Origin: Citrobacter werkmanii NBRC 105721
GTDB lineage: Bacteria; Pseudomonadota; Gammaproteobacteria; Enterobacterales; Enterobacteriaceae
Length of the DNA stretch: 64,000 nucleotides
Reading direction: 5' to 3'
Assembly: GCA_000759755.1 (NCBI GenBank)
Contig: BBMW01000010.1
Location: 124,001-188,000, forward strand
The number at the start of each line of letters is the position of its first letter. The stretch's first letter is position 1. Below, piece by piece: positions 37,069 to 46,801 of the stretch. The notes below the pieces were generated by a model, which searched no databases, was not told where the DNA came from, and was given only the letters and a program-made list of their open reading frames with translations. Made by a program: the position numbers and the translations under genes.

Positions 37069-37525
37069 TTTCTTTTTCCCTGGCCTGTCTGTTTTAACGC
37101 TATTTTTCACTTTTATCGCGCATGCCCATATTGAAAATACGGTTATTGCCAATTACGATCTTAATACTGGCAAAAACGTACATTATGAACTCATTACGAG
37201 TCCACTGAACAAAAACATGACCGTCACTCTCGTCCCGCTGGAGCAAAATAACAAAATGCCATCCACGTTTAAGATCGCATCGTGCATAAATCATTATGCA
37301 GGTTCATCTAAACAAGGGGAGTTTCACTTTAGTACCACCAAAACCGATCAAAACGATTCCCGGCTGGCTAATTTCGGGGTATTTGTCTCTGAACACAACC
37401 TGCATACGTGGTGGCTTCATTTAAACCCACAGCAAAATTTGCTTTTTACACGGGATGTTGGAGGTCTATTAATCACAGACCCCACTGTATTTAACTTCTC
37501 AACAAATGCATGTCAGCAGAATTAA
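37046..37525 (+). CDS. Exported protein of unknown function, possible LafZ partner
   Basis: A 159-residue protein with an N-terminal hydrophobic segment (FFFPGLSVLTLFFTFIAHA) ending in a cleavage-like AHA, then a soluble domain with two cysteines (IASCINHY near 79 and NACQQN at the end) that could pair. No family recognised. Its start overlaps the end of lafZ by 23 nt, so the two are probably translationally coupled. The arrangement recalls toxR-toxS, where the second gene encodes a periplasmic stabiliser of the sensor; no sequence similarity to ToxS is claimed. Its last 4 nt overlap the convergent end of lafW. Confidence 0.65.
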   Translation: MKCQNANNFFFPGLSVLTLFFTFIAHAHIENTVIANYDLNTGKNVHYELITSPLNKNMTVTLVPLEQNNKMPSTFKIASCINHYAGSSKQGEFHFSTTKTDQNDSRLANFGVFVSEHNLHTWWLHLNPQQNLLFTRDVGGLLITDPTVFNFSTNACQQN

Positions 37526-38523
37526 CTTAATAAACTACGGACAGTCTGGCTGGAAAGTCGGGCTTGTCCATTTACCGCCTGTGCTAATACCTGATAATTG
37601 TGATTAGCATGATCCAATACTCCCCCCAGTGATTCAGAGGCTTTTACCGCACTCTCTGCCTGTGGAAAACGCGCCATACCGTCAATCAGTTGCCGGCCCT
37701 TTTCCTGCTGGGCAGCCATTTGCGCACGTTGATCGCCAATAATATCCAACGCCTGCTGTAATCCGTCCGGAGTTCGGGTTCCGCCCTGTGCTATATACTG
37801 TTGAAGCTCCTCTGAACGTGAGGGATCGGCAAATGTTTTCAGCGGGGTAAACGCTGATGACTTCGCACCGACATCGCGTACGCTCAGGGTTTGTTGGAGC
37901 TGCGGCCACTGCTTTTCCGTGGTGGAGAACGTTAACGTGCCCTGCCGATCGTGCACCTGTACGCCGACGCGACGCAGCGCGTTGCTCATCATTATCTTGT
38001 ACTGGCCTGGATCCATATCCTCACTCACCACCACCGCCGAGTGCTGCGTTTGCCGCCCGTCGGAAACACTAAACATACGCGAGCTTATGGCATTTGTTTG
38101 CAGCATCTGCGCCAGTTCAGGCGCGTGAAAGGTCACTCGCGCCTCGCCCTGCAAAACCGGACGCAGTTGCCTGTCCACCGCGCCGCCGGATAACGCCGTT
38201 CTTTTATCCAGCCACTGGGTAAGTTCGGCGCCCTTTTGCTGCTGCGTCTGCCCGCCACGGCGCGAGGCATGGCGATAATCCAGCAAATGCTGCTCCAGTT
38301 GTCCCAGATAGTGATCGGCCTGCTGCAGCGTGGTGAGCTGATCGTTAAGCTGCACGCTATAGCGCTGAGGCCGGGTGGTAATAAGCGGTGAGGCCGGGTA
38401 ATCACTCGCCGTTGCGGGTAACTTTTGACGGACAGGGGCATTCTGCGCAACGGTATGCTGTTGCACAGAAGAATTAAGCGCTCCGCTACCGGAGAGTGAT
38501 GTTGTATTTAAACCGACCTGCAT
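37522..38523 (-). CDS. lafW: Flag-2 hook-associated protein LafW
   Basis: A 333-residue protein, Gln- and Thr-rich, without signal peptide, opening MQVGLNTTSLSGSGALNSSV. Its place directly after lfgL and before lafZ/lafA is that of lafW in E. coli 042, described there as a putative hook-associated protein. It has no counterpart in the primary flagellar system that I recognise. Functional details cannot be read from the sequence. Confidence 0.7.
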   Translation of the reverse strand: MQVGLNTTSLSGSGALNSSVQQHTVAQNAPVRQKLPATASDYPASPLITTRPQRYSVQLNDQLTTLQQADHYLGQLEQHLLDYRHASRRGGQTQQQKGAELTQWLDKRTALSGGAVDRQLRPVLQGEARVTFHAPELAQMLQTNAISSRMFSVSDGRQTQHSAVVVSEDMDPGQYKIMMSNALRRVGVQVHDRQGTLTFSTTEKQWPQLQQTLSVRDVGAKSSAFTPLKTFADPSRSEELQQYIAQGGTRTPDGLQQALDIIGDQRAQMAAQQEKGRQLIDGMARFPQAESAVKASESLGGVLDHANHNYQVLAQAVNGQARLSSQTVRSLLS

Positions 38524-38548
38524 ACTATTCCTGAGCTACTGCTAACTG

Positions 38549-39478
38549 TTAAATCACACTGAAAAGGTTCAACTCACTCACTTTGGAGTAAGTTTTTAAG
38601 GTGGCTTCCATCGCCATTTCCAGACCGGTAAAGGTTATGGAAGCTGGGCCATAATCCAGATCGCTCAACTGGCTAATAAGCTGATCGTTGGACGTTGAGA
38701 TATCCGTTTGAGCACCGCTTAGCATGGTCATCGTATTCTGCGTTTCACCAATGGTGGCGATAGAGGCATTGAGCTCATCAGAAGCCACGTCTACCGTGTC
38801 GATGGCATTCTGAATATCGCTTTGCACCTGCGGATCGGCGGGGTCTACCGATGGATCCTGCAGCTCTTTCGATAATGACGTTAAGGTGTTCAGCACGTCC
38901 AGGCTATCGCCGAAGAAGTCGCTGACGGCAACATTGGTATCAACCTCTACGCCATTGGAGACGGTGGTCTGGCGATGATCGTCGTTACCCTGATAGGTAT
39001 AGCTGTCGGTCACCCCGTCGCCGTCCTCATCCACCGCGACAATCGGCGGCCGATCGTTCACCGTGCCGCCAAACACATAGTGCCCGTCTTCATCCTGGTA
39101 ATTGAGCGCCGCCACCATCGCTTCGGTCATTGACTGGATATCCTGCCCCAGGCTGGATAATGACTCGGCGGTATTGGTGCCGTTCGCGGCTTCCAACAGA
39201 TCGTCGCGAATCGCCAACAGATCGTTATTAACGCCATCGAGAATAGACTCCTGCTGGCTCATTCCTGCCGACGCGGAATCAATATTGGTTTGATATTGGT
39301 CGAGGGCCGATTGCTGGCGGTTAAGCTGGGTGATACGGGTTGCAGCGATAGGATCATCTGACGGCAACAGAATGCTTTTGCCCGTCGCCATTTGCGTAAC
39401 GACGTGCGACAAATCGCTGGAAAGGTTATTAAAACTCTGCGTCATAGACACATAGGATTGTTGGGTAGACACTCGCAT
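38549..39478 (-). CDS. lfgL: Lateral hook-filament junction protein, FlgL-like
   Basis: A 309-residue FlgL-type protein: N-terminal helix block (MRVSTQQSYVSMTQSFNNLSSDLSHVVTQMATGKSILLPSDDPIAATRI) and C-terminal block (GPASITFTGLEMAMEATLKTYSKVSELNLFSVI), with a flagellin-like fold between. It joins hook and filament together with LfgK, whose gene lies 17 nt upstream. Confidence 0.93.
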   Translation of the reverse strand: MRVSTQQSYVSMTQSFNNLSSDLSHVVTQMATGKSILLPSDDPIAATRITQLNRQQSALDQYQTNIDSASAGMSQQESILDGVNNDLLAIRDDLLEAANGTNTAESLSSLGQDIQSMTEAMVAALNYQDEDGHYVFGGTVNDRPPIVAVDEDGDGVTDSYTYQGNDDHRQTTVSNGVEVDTNVAVSDFFGDSLDVLNTLTSLSKELQDPSVDPADPQVQSDIQNAIDTVDVASDELNASIATIGETQNTMTMLSGAQTDISTSNDQLISQLSDLDYGPASITFTGLEMAMEATLKTYSKVSELNLFSVI

Positions 39479-39495
39479 GATAATAGCCCTCCAGG

Positions 39496-40872
39496 TTAGC
39501 TACACATTTCCAGCACAGAATCGAAAATATCAGCACCCGTTGAGATGACTTTCAGGTTAGCCTCGTAAATCTGCTGGTAGGTAATAAGGTTGACCGCTTC
39601 TTCGTCCATGCTGACGCCGCTCACGCTGCTCTGTTGATTCTGTGCCTCGGAGTACACGTTGGCTGCGGCTTCGGCTTCCGTCTGGTTTTGCTGGCTGTAA
39701 ATACCGATGTTACTGATGATCGATGAACAGGCTTCGCCCACGGTTACGCTGCCGAGACCTTCTATATCCAACGGTTCGGTCGAGATGTTGATTAGCGCCT
39801 GCAGGTTATCGCTGTTACCGCTTTCGTCTGGCGAGCTGGAAAATGCCAGTTCATCGGCGGTGATATCGGGATTGACCTCCAGCGGACCATCCGATGAGTT
39901 TTCGTCATAAATAAACAGCGGTTCGCCGGGATTCCCGTTCAGGTCATAGCCCTGCGCCAGCTGAGTGTTAACCGCATCGGCAAATTGCTCCGCCATGCTG
40001 TTAATCGTTCCCGTCAACGGCGTCAGTATTTCATTCTGATAATCAAACAACGCCCCCAGCGAACCGCCGGTATCGGTGCTCATGGATGAGGTGGTTCCGG
40101 CAAACGTCAGCGACATGCTTTGTGTGCCGTCGGCGTTGGTATCCAGTTCGATGGTGGAACTCTCCTGCCCGCTGACCAACGGCTGACCGTTTTGCAGCGT
40201 GACGTTATAGTTACCTTCATCATCGATATTGACCTGAACGTCCATGATACCGCTGAGTTGTTCGACCATCTGATCGCGGGCGTCGTACAGCGCCGAGGCG
40301 TTATCACCGTTGGCTTCAGCTTCCGCAATTTGCTGATTATAACTGGCAATACCGGTAGTCAGGGTGTTCACCTGCGCCACCATCGCCTGCTCCTGGCTGA
40401 CGATCTCGCTGCTTTGCGAGTCGATATAATCGAGGGTGTTATCCACGCGCAGCGCCAGCGCGCCGGACTCGCTAATCACCTGCTCACGCAGGGCGGAATC
40501 ATCCGGGCTGGTGGTGGCTTCGTTTAGCGCGGCAAAAAAGTTATCAAAACCCCCGCTCAGGCTGCTGTTATCATCGCTGAGGACGGTTTCCAACTGCGTT
40601 AAATATTCTTGCTGGGTGTTGTAATAGCCATAATCGCTGGCGGCATACCAGACCTGGTTAACCTGATACTGGTTTGAGACCCGGCGAATACTGTCAACCT
40701 GCACACCGTTACCCGCGCTGTTCGCCGAACCAGAACTGGCGCCAATGGTACTGGTGATGGCAACCTGCCGGGTGTAACCGTCTGTCATGGCGTTGGCGGT
40801 GTTTTGCGCCGTTACGTTAAGCTCCACTTGCGCAGTCGATGCGCCGCTGTAGCCAATGTTAATCATGTCCAT
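39496..40872 (-). CDS. lfgK: Lateral hook-associated protein 1, FlgK-like
   Basis: A 458-residue FlgK-type protein, shorter than the roughly 550 residues of the primary-system protein. N-terminal rod/hook signature MINIGYSGASTAQVELNVTAQNTANAMTDGYTRQ and C-terminal helix VSGVSMDEEAVNLITYQQIYEANLKVISTGADIFDSVL. Start is taken at the ATG at 40872, which has GAGGA 7 nt upstream; an ATG two codons later is also possible. Upstream lfgJ ends 98 nt away. Confidence 0.93.
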   Translation of the reverse strand: MDMINIGYSGASTAQVELNVTAQNTANAMTDGYTRQVAITSTIGASSGSANSAGNGVQVDSIRRVSNQYQVNQVWYAASDYGYYNTQQEYLTQLETVLSDDNSSLSGGFDNFFAALNEATTSPDDSALREQVISESGALALRVDNTLDYIDSQSSEIVSQEQAMVAQVNTLTTGIASYNQQIAEAEANGDNASALYDARDQMVEQLSGIMDVQVNIDDEGNYNVTLQNGQPLVSGQESSTIELDTNADGTQSMSLTFAGTTSSMSTDTGGSLGALFDYQNEILTPLTGTINSMAEQFADAVNTQLAQGYDLNGNPGEPLFIYDENSSDGPLEVNPDITADELAFSSSPDESGNSDNLQALINISTEPLDIEGLGSVTVGEACSSIISNIGIYSQQNQTEAEAAANVYSEAQNQQSSVSGVSMDEEAVNLITYQQIYEANLKVISTGADIFDSVLEMCS

Positions 40873-40970
40873 CAAAGCGTCCTCGCCGGTCAGTTACCCG
40901 GTCTGTCATTAACAACCTTGCCGATTAAGAGCGGCGAAAAAACCGCAGTTCTTAAGCCGCCGCGCAATCT

Positions 40971-41282
40971 TTATCCTTTGTGATGAGGGGAGAGTTGTTT
41001 GACGATCATCTCCGCAATGCCAATGCCGTGCTGTTGGGCAAGACTGTTGCACAGCTGATCATCATAAAATCCCTGCATCATGCGTACCGAGTCGCTGTTA
41101 AACGGGTTATCTTTTGAATCGAATATCTCATTGGTTTTACGCATCTCTTTCAGCATGTTGCGTAAGAAGATGGCTTCGAACTGCTGGGCCGCTTTCTGCA
41201 AATCGTTATCTTTGATTTTGGGGCCCATTAACGCATCGCTGCCGTCAATACCCCCGCTATGATTCACCTTAATATCGGCCAT
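40971..41282 (-). CDS. lfgJ: Lateral rod-capping protein, FlgJ N-terminal type
   Basis: A 103-residue protein corresponding only to the rod-binding N-terminal half of FlgJ (KAAQQFEAIFLRNMLKEMRKTNEIF, MMQGFYDDQLCNSLAQQHGIGIAEMIVKQL). The muramidase half found in E. coli FlgJ is absent, so a separate hydrolase must open the wall. Start overlaps the lfgI stop by one base (TAATG). Confidence 0.92.
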   Translation of the reverse strand: MADIKVNHSGGIDGSDALMGPKIKDNDLQKAAQQFEAIFLRNMLKEMRKTNEIFDSKDNPFNSDSVRMMQGFYDDQLCNSLAQQHGIGIAEMIVKQLSPHHKG

Positions 41283-42418
41283 TAAATCACCTCCAGATCG
41301 GCATCCAGCGCCCCGGCTTCATGCAGGGCCTGTAAAATAGACATAATGTCGTCTGGCGTGGCTCCCAGGCTGTTGAGCGCATTAACCAACGTTTTCAGAC
41401 TGCTGGATTCAGGCAGCGTAATCATCCCCGGACGGGCATGATTCACCGAAATATTGCTTTGCGGCGTCACCGCCGTACGGCCACCGGCAAAAGCGTTCGG
41501 CTGGCTGACGTTGCTGCTTTCATTGATGGAAACCGTCAGACTGCCATGCGATACCGCCGCCGCATGCAGGGCAATACCATCGCCCATAACGACCGTACCG
41601 GTACGCGAGTTAAACACCACCCGTGCCCGGACTTTTTCCGCCTGCACCTGGACGTCATCTAACTGAGACATAAACGCAACGCGCGCCCCGGGGCTGGTTG
41701 GCGCGCGGACGATAACGTTGGTTGAGCTTTGTGCCGTCGCAATGCCGCCAAACGACGCGTTGATCGCCGCCGCAATATTATTGGCATCTTTGAAAGAAGG
41801 ACGTTTCAGGTTAAGCGTGATGGTATCGCCCATCTGGAAATCGCTGGGAATTTCACGCTCTACCGACGCGCCGTTCGGTATCAGCCCGGCGGTGGGGGTA
41901 TTCACGGTGACGCTGGAGCCGCTGGCCCCGGTCGCGTTCATCCCGCCGACCACCACGCTCCCTTGCGCAAGGGCGTAGACCTCTCCGTCCGCGCCGTGTA
42001 ATTGGGTGAGTAATAATGTGCCGCCGCGCAGGCTTTTGGCATCGCCAATCGACGAGACCGTGACGTCAATGGTCTGCCCACGCGAGTACATGGGCGGCAA
42101 CGTCGCGCTGACCGCCACCGCCGCAACGTTCTTCACCTTCGGATCGATTTTGCCCGGCAGTTGTACGCCGAACTGGCGCAGCATGTTGGTAATTGTCTGG
42201 TTGGTAAATTTGACCTGGTTTTTATCCCCGGTTCCATCCAGACCGACCACCAGACTGTAGCCGACGAGTTGGTTTTCCCTGACCCCCTGGACATTAACCA
42301 GCGACTCCAGAGATTGCGCCTGCACCGCGCCAGGTAGCGCCAGGCTCAGGGCGATAACGATGCCGTTTAACGCCTTCATCCAGCGCCCGCTTAAGTGTTG
42401 CATATCAAAATCCTGCAT
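41282..42418 (-). CDS. lfgI: Lateral flagellar P-ring protein, FlgI-like
   Basis: A 378-residue periplasmic P-ring protein: signal peptide (about residues 15-35, [19 protein letters not shown]), then [71 protein letters not shown] and [29 protein letters not shown], all characteristic of FlgI. An internal ATG (MKALNG) is an alternative start. Overlaps lfgH by one base (TAATG). Confidence 0.95.
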   Translation of the reverse strand: MQDFDMQHLSGRWMKALNGIVIALSLALPGAVQAQSLESLVNVQGVRENQLVGYSLVVGLDGTGDKNQVKFTNQTITNMLRQFGVQLPGKIDPKVKNVAAVAVSATLPPMYSRGQTIDVTVSSIGDAKSLRGGTLLLTQLHGADGEVYALAQGSVVVGGMNATGASGSSVTVNTPTAGLIPNGASVEREIPSDFQMGDTITLNLKRPSFKDANNIAAAINASFGGIATAQSSTNVIVRAPTSPGARVAFMSQLDDVQVQAEKVRARVVFNSRTGTVVMGDGIALHAAAVSHGSLTVSINESSNVSQPNAFAGGRTAVTPQSNISVNHARPGMITLPESSSLKTLVNALNSLGATPDDIMSILQALHEAGALDADLEVI

Positions 42419-43083
42419 TAGATCGGGAAGAGAGGATGGTTAAACAGACGCGTCAGCCAGCCCGCCGCATTGGCATCGCTCAATGCGCCACGACCCGCAT
42501 AGGAGATACGCGCATCGGCAATACGCTGCGATGAGACGGAGTTGTCGTTCTGAATGTCATCGGCGCGCACCAGACCACTCAGGCGAATGTACTCATCGCC
42601 CTGGTTAAGGGTGAGCCATTTTTCACCGCGAATTTCCAGGATACCGTTCGGCTGTACCGAATGTACCGACACCGTAATTTCACCGCGCAAACTGTTTTGC
42701 TGCTGCGAGGTCGCCGTCCCGTTGAAGTCACGATTAGCATCCACGGAAGCGGAAAGGTTATCTTTGGTATGTCCGAACAGCGTCGGCGCGCCGATATCAA
42801 CGGTATTGTTCTTACCGAAATTGGTTTTCGCCTGTTTGCTCGACTGGGTGGATTCTTCCAGCATCACGGTCAGGATATCCCCCACCCGATAGGCGCGGCG
42901 GTCCGCCGTCAGCGACCAGTTATACCCAGTTTCAAACACGCCACCCGCACGACCATCCGCCGTTGGCGGCGCTTCCGTTTTGGGAGGAGCAAAGAATTCG
43001 TCATTTTTTTTGACCAGTAGGGCCTGCGATTCGCACCCGCTTAACAGGGGAAGCAGTACCATCAGCCAGAGATAATTTTTCAC
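42418..43083 (-). CDS. lfgH: Lateral flagellar L-ring lipoprotein, FlgH-like
   Basis: A 221-residue lipoprotein. The GTG at 43083 gives a short lipoprotein signal ending in the lipobox LLSGC (Cys17) and is preferred over the frame to 43125, which adds residues from REP-like DNA. FlgH blocks: [75 protein letters not shown]. It forms the outer-membrane bushing of the rod. Confidence 0.93.
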   Translation of the reverse strand: MKNYLWLMVLLPLLSGCESQALLVKKNDEFFAPPKTEAPPTADGRAGGVFETGYNWSLTADRRAYRVGDILTVMLEESTQSSKQAKTNFGKNNTVDIGAPTLFGHTKDNLSASVDANRDFNGTATSQQQNSLRGEITVSVHSVQPNGILEIRGEKWLTLNQGDEYIRLSGLVRADDIQNDNSVSSQRIADARISYAGRGALSDANAAGWLTRLFNHPLFPI

Positions 43084-43097
43084 GTTCTGCCTATTTC

Positions 43098-43124
43098 TGC
43101 CGGATGGCGCTGAACCATCCGGCA
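43098..43124. repeat. REP-like inverted repeat between lfgG and lfgH
   Basis: TGCCGGATGG-CGCTGAA-CCATCCGGCA, a REP-type palindrome inside an otherwise tightly packed operon. It could act as an mRNA-processing or partial terminator structure. Confidence 0.8.
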
Positions 43125-43139
43125 TTTCACATTCTTGAG

Positions 43140-43925
43140 TTACAGTGTCTGACTAATAAACTGCAGCATATCGTCTGCCGCAGAGACCATTTTGGCGTTC
43201 ATCTCATAGGCGCGCTGTACGGTGATCATCGCCACCATTTCGTTGACGATGTCCACGTTCGAGCCTTCCAGTGCTTTATCCTGTAACGTTCCCAGGCCAT
43301 CTTCCCCCGGAATACCTTCCGTCGGTTGGCCGCTGGCCGCCGTTTCCAGATACAGGTTGTCGCCTTCGGCTGAAAGCCCGGCCGGGTTGGCGAAATTCAC
43401 CAGCGTTAGCTGCCCCAGTTCAGTAGGGTCACTGTCGCCGGGCAGGATTGCCGTCACGGTGCCGTCAGGTGAAAAAGCGACTTGGGTGGCCCCTGCTGGC
43501 ACATCAATTTCTGGCTGTAGCGGCAATCCCTGGGCGTTGGTTAGCACGCCGTCGGCATTAACCTGCATATTGCCGTCACGGGTATACGCAATATCTCCGT
43601 TCGCCTTTTGCACCTGCCAGAATCCCTGCCCCATGATGGCCACGTTCATCGTATTGTCGGTGGTTTCTACATTCCCTTCGGTGAAGGTTTTTTGTGTTCC
43701 CACAATACGAACACCGCTACCGAACTGCATACCGGTCGGCATGATGTTATTTTGATCGAGCATGGCGCCCGGCGCTTCCTGAGTCTGATAAAACAGATCC
43801 TGGAACATTACGCGGTCGCGCTTAAAGCCCGTGGTATTGACGTTGGCGATGTTGTTAGCAATCGCACTCATCTCAGCATCCTGCGCCGACAGGCCGGTTT
43901 TACTGATCCATAACGCTGCGTTCAT
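43140..43925 (-). CDS. lfgG: Lateral distal rod protein, FlgG-like
   Basis: A 261-residue FlgG-type rod protein: MNAALWISKTGLSAQDAEMSAIANNIANVNTTGFKRDRVMFQDLFYQ, the FlgG-specific insert MPTGMQFGSGVRIVGTQKTFTEGN and the C-terminal LEGSNVDIVNEMVAMITVQRAYEMNAKMVSAADDML. Length equals that of the primary-system protein. Confidence 0.96.
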   Translation of the reverse strand: MNAALWISKTGLSAQDAEMSAIANNIANVNTTGFKRDRVMFQDLFYQTQEAPGAMLDQNNIMPTGMQFGSGVRIVGTQKTFTEGNVETTDNTMNVAIMGQGFWQVQKANGDIAYTRDGNMQVNADGVLTNAQGLPLQPEIDVPAGATQVAFSPDGTVTAILPGDSDPTELGQLTLVNFANPAGLSAEGDNLYLETAASGQPTEGIPGEDGLGTLQDKALEGSNVDIVNEMVAMITVQRAYEMNAKMVSAADDMLQFISQTL

Positions 43926-43955
43926 AAAACTTTATCCCTGATTAAAGGCTACGAC

Positions 43956-44693
43956 TCAGGAGCCGCGTAGCAGTCTGTTGCCTGAGTCGCTGAGATCTTC
44001 AGCCGTTTTCATCATCTTGATTTGCGCTTCGAACTGACGGTTCATCGCGATAGATGACATCATTTCGCTCACCGCAGACACGTTACTGCCTTCCAGAAAG
44101 CCGCCGCTCACTTTGATGTTCTCATCGCGCTGTGCCGGTACGCCGTCCGCCGTCACCAGCATCCCTTCGCTATTTTTCGCCAGATTGGCGACCGGAATAT
44201 CCACCAGCTTCAGGCGATCGATATCCATCGTTGCAGTGACATCGCCATCGTCAGGTGTGACGGAGAGCGTGCCGTCGCTGCCGAAAGAGGCAATCGCGTT
44301 TGGCGGTAAAATAATCGGGCCGTTATCCCCGAGCACCACGTTACCGTCGATGGTCAGTTGTCCCTGATCGTCCTGCTGAATATTGCCGTTACGGGTGTAC
44401 ACCTCGTTTCCCGCTTTATCCTGCACGGCGATATAGCCGGATCCCTGAATAGCAACATCAAGTGGACGTTCGGTTTTTTCTGCCACGCCGGTGCTGTCAT
44501 TGACGCCGCTGGGACTCTCCTTCGCCATAAAACGCGTATCGAAGCCACCGCCTTTTACTTTGTCATTGCTCGCCATCGCCATATCCGCGCGAAAACCATT
44601 GGTGTTAACGTTGGCGAGGTTATTGGCGCTAATTTGCTGCTCCAGCAGCGTCTGGGTGGCGCCGCTCAGTGCGGTATAAATCAACCGATCCAT
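43956..44693 (-). CDS. lfgF: Lateral proximal rod protein, FlgF-like
   Basis: A 245-residue FlgF-type rod protein: MDRLIYTALSGATQTLLEQQISANNLANVNTNGFRADMAM and the C-terminal LEGSNVSAVSEMMSSIAMNRQFEAQIKMMKTAEDLSDSGNRLL. Follows the hook gene by 9 nt. Confidence 0.95.
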   Translation of the reverse strand: MDRLIYTALSGATQTLLEQQISANNLANVNTNGFRADMAMASNDKVKGGGFDTRFMAKESPSGVNDSTGVAEKTERPLDVAIQGSGYIAVQDKAGNEVYTRNGNIQQDDQGQLTIDGNVVLGDNGPIILPPNAIASFGSDGTLSVTPDDGDVTATMDIDRLKLVDIPVANLAKNSEGMLVTADGVPAQRDENIKVSGGFLEGSNVSAVSEMMSSIAMNRQFEAQIKMMKTAEDLSDSGNRLLRGS

Positions 44694-44702
44694 TTCTTAG
44701 CC

Positions 44703-45905
44703 TTACATCGCCTGGAAGAGAGCCTGATCCAACTGCGTACTGGTGGAAATCACCTTGGTGTTCGCCTGGTAGTTACGCTGGGCGGTCATGAGATTGACCA
44801 GTTCGTTGGTGATATCCACGTTGGAGCTTTCGAGCATGCCGGAGGAGAGCGTGCCGCAAGAGCCGGAGCCAGGCGTGCCAATCAGCGGCGTGCCGGATTC
44901 GCCCGTCTGTACCCAGGCTGTACCGCTTACCGCTTCCAGCCCGTTCTCATCCGGGAAGGTCGCGAGCACGACCTGACCCTGCAGCATGCGTTCGCCGTTG
45001 CTGTAGGTGGCGTAAACTTTACCGTCGTCATCAACCTGCACGCCGTTTTGCGTCGCGGAGGCATAACCGGTGGCGGAGTTGGTCGTCACCGAGAAATCAG
45101 AGCCGTACTGAGTACAGTCTGAATAATCGACGGTCATTGAAATCGGCGCAGCTTCATCAGTAGTGAACGTGATGGTTTGCGGCGTTGTTGGCGATGTCAG
45201 CTTACCGGTATTCGGATCGAAGGTCAGCGTGATCGGCGGTGCGTCTTTCTGCGCTTCGCCATCAAAGGTGTACTGCACTTCCCAGGTGTTATCTGCGGTT
45301 TTAGTAAAATACTGGCTAACCGAGTGCTCGTTACCCAGCGAGTCATACACGGTGGTGGTGTAGCTGTCGGTGTAGGTGTCGCTGTTGTTTGCGTCAAACG
45401 GTACGCTGGCGCGATCGATCGTTTCATCACTGGCATCAAAGTTTGCCGTGAAGGTCATGCTGTCGGTGGCCTGCGCCGGGATGTTGCCGGTTTTAATCTG
45501 GATATCAGTGACGGTACCAGTTTGCAACGTGCCGCTGTCATCAACCGGATAACCTTGCAGGTAATCACCGGACGCATTGACGATATAACCGTTTTTATCC
45601 GTCACAAAAGAACCGGCGCGGGTATAGGATATGTTCCCTGCGCTGTCGCACATGACGAAAAAGCCATCATCGTTAATGGCCAAATCCAGCGCATTGCCGG
45701 TTGATACCATCGAGCCACCAGTGGAGATACTTTGTGCGGAACCTGCCACGCTCACGCCCATCGCCTGTGTCCCGGCGTACATGGCGGAGAACTGGGTAGT
45801 CATTGATTTATAACCGACCGTCCCGGAGTTAGCGATATTGTTACTGATACCGTCCAGTTGCTCGTTGACGGCGTTTAGCCCCGTCGCTGCAATTTCATAA
45901 CTCAT
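44703..45905 (-). CDS. lfgE: Lateral hook protein, FlgE-like
   Basis: A 400-residue FlgE-type hook protein: MSYEIAATGLNAVNEQLDGISNNIANSGTVGYKSMTTQFSAMYAG, the FlgE domain around SVSQYFTKTADNTWEVQYTFDGEA and the C-terminal LESSNVDITNELVNLMTAQRNYQANTKVISTSTQLDQALFQ. Two cysteines (SDCTQYGSD and SGSCGTLSSG) are somewhat unusual in exported hook proteins. Confidence 0.95.
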   Translation of the reverse strand: MSYEIAATGLNAVNEQLDGISNNIANSGTVGYKSMTTQFSAMYAGTQAMGVSVAGSAQSISTGGSMVSTGNALDLAINDDGFFVMCDSAGNISYTRAGSFVTDKNGYIVNASGDYLQGYPVDDSGTLQTGTVTDIQIKTGNIPAQATDSMTFTANFDASDETIDRASVPFDANNSDTYTDSYTTTVYDSLGNEHSVSQYFTKTADNTWEVQYTFDGEAQKDAPPITLTFDPNTGKLTSPTTPQTITFTTDEAAPISMTVDYSDCTQYGSDFSVTTNSATGYASATQNGVQVDDDGKVYATYSNGERMLQGQVVLATFPDENGLEAVSGTAWVQTGESGTPLIGTPGSGSCGTLSSGMLESSNVDITNELVNLMTAQRNYQANTKVISTSTQLDQALFQAM

Positions 45906-45931
45906 TGTTTCTTCCTGTAATGTAAACTAAA

Positions 45932-46801
45932 TCAGATCACTGTATTGCTGTCGGCGTTATCGCTGCCGTCGTTAGTATCTGGCGGCGTGGTGTCATCAGT
46001 GCTATCCGGTACACCAAACTGGGTGATCATGGTGAATGGCACTTCGCCAACGCCGTCAACGTTGAGCACCGGCGTGCTGCCATCGAGCGGAATACGCACA
46101 TCTTCCACCTTGCCCGTCACCTCAATCGGCACTTCCTCTTCCCCGGTATTGGTCACCACGGATACGCTGTAATCGCCCGGCGGGATGCCGTAATCCGCAG
46201 GATTGATGTCGAAGTCCACCTGGCCGGGTCCGACGGAGGTTTCACCTTCCGGGATCAGCGACACGGTGTAGTCATCACCCGCTTCATCGGTAAAGTGCAA
46301 ATCCACATCGGTACAGCTGTCATCCAGCGTGACGCGCCCCTGAATCTCCTTGCTGTTATCTTCGATATCCAGCGAGGTGGTTTGCACCATGATGTCGTCG
46401 CCGACCATATTCCCCAGCGCCATCACCTGAATGTTGCTCATCAGCACGGCGTTGGTGTTGGCCTGGACGCTCATCTCTTCCATCATGGCGACCTGCGCCA
46501 TTGAGGAGAGCTGATCGATATAGGCCGTAGGATCGGTGGGATCGGTTGGATCCTGGTTTTCAATTTCCGCCACAAACAATGTCAGGAACGTTTCCACCCC
46601 AGAGCTTTCCGTTGAGGTCGTGGTCGTCGGCGTATTACTGGTACTGCTGGTATCCGTCGTTGACGACGTCGTAGAAGAACTACTGTCTCCCAGATTGGTG
46701 CTTTGCGCCGTTGCGCCGACGTTATTTTCAGCAACGGCCGTCGTCTTCTCCTGAGAAGAAGCCAGCGCCTGAGATTGGGCATACAGAGCCAGGGTATTCA
46801 T
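45932..46801 (-). CDS. lfgD: Lateral hook-capping protein, FlgD-like
   Basis: A 289-residue FlgD-type hook cap, longer than the about 230 residues of E. coli FlgD. The extra length lies in a Ser/Thr-only low-complexity run at about residues 37-68 and in a Thr/Asp-rich C-terminal tail. The conserved core is FLTLFVAEIENQDPTDPTDPTAYIDQLSSMAQVAMMEEMSVQ followed by the FlgD Tudor/Fn3-like part. Overlaps lfgC by one base. Confidence 0.92.
   Translation of the reverse strand: MNTLALYAQSQALASSQEKTTAVAENNVGATAQSTNLGDSSSSTTSSTTDTSSTSNTPTTTTSTESSGVETFLTLFVAEIENQDPTDPTDPTAYIDQLSSMAQVAMMEEMSVQANTNAVLMSNIQVMALGNMVGDDIMVQTTSLDIEDNSKEIQGRVTLDDSCTDVDLHFTDEAGDDYTVSLIPEGETSVGPGQVDFDINPADYGIPPGDYSVSVVTNTGEEEVPIEVTGKVEDVRIPLDGSTPVLNVDGVGEVPFTMITQFGVPDSTDDTTPPDTNDGSDNADSNTVI

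Noticed and set aside
40876-40970. Sigma-54 promoter before lfgK
   Set aside because: A GG-N10-GC spacing occurs in CGGTTTTTTCGCCGCT, but the flanking consensus bases are absent.
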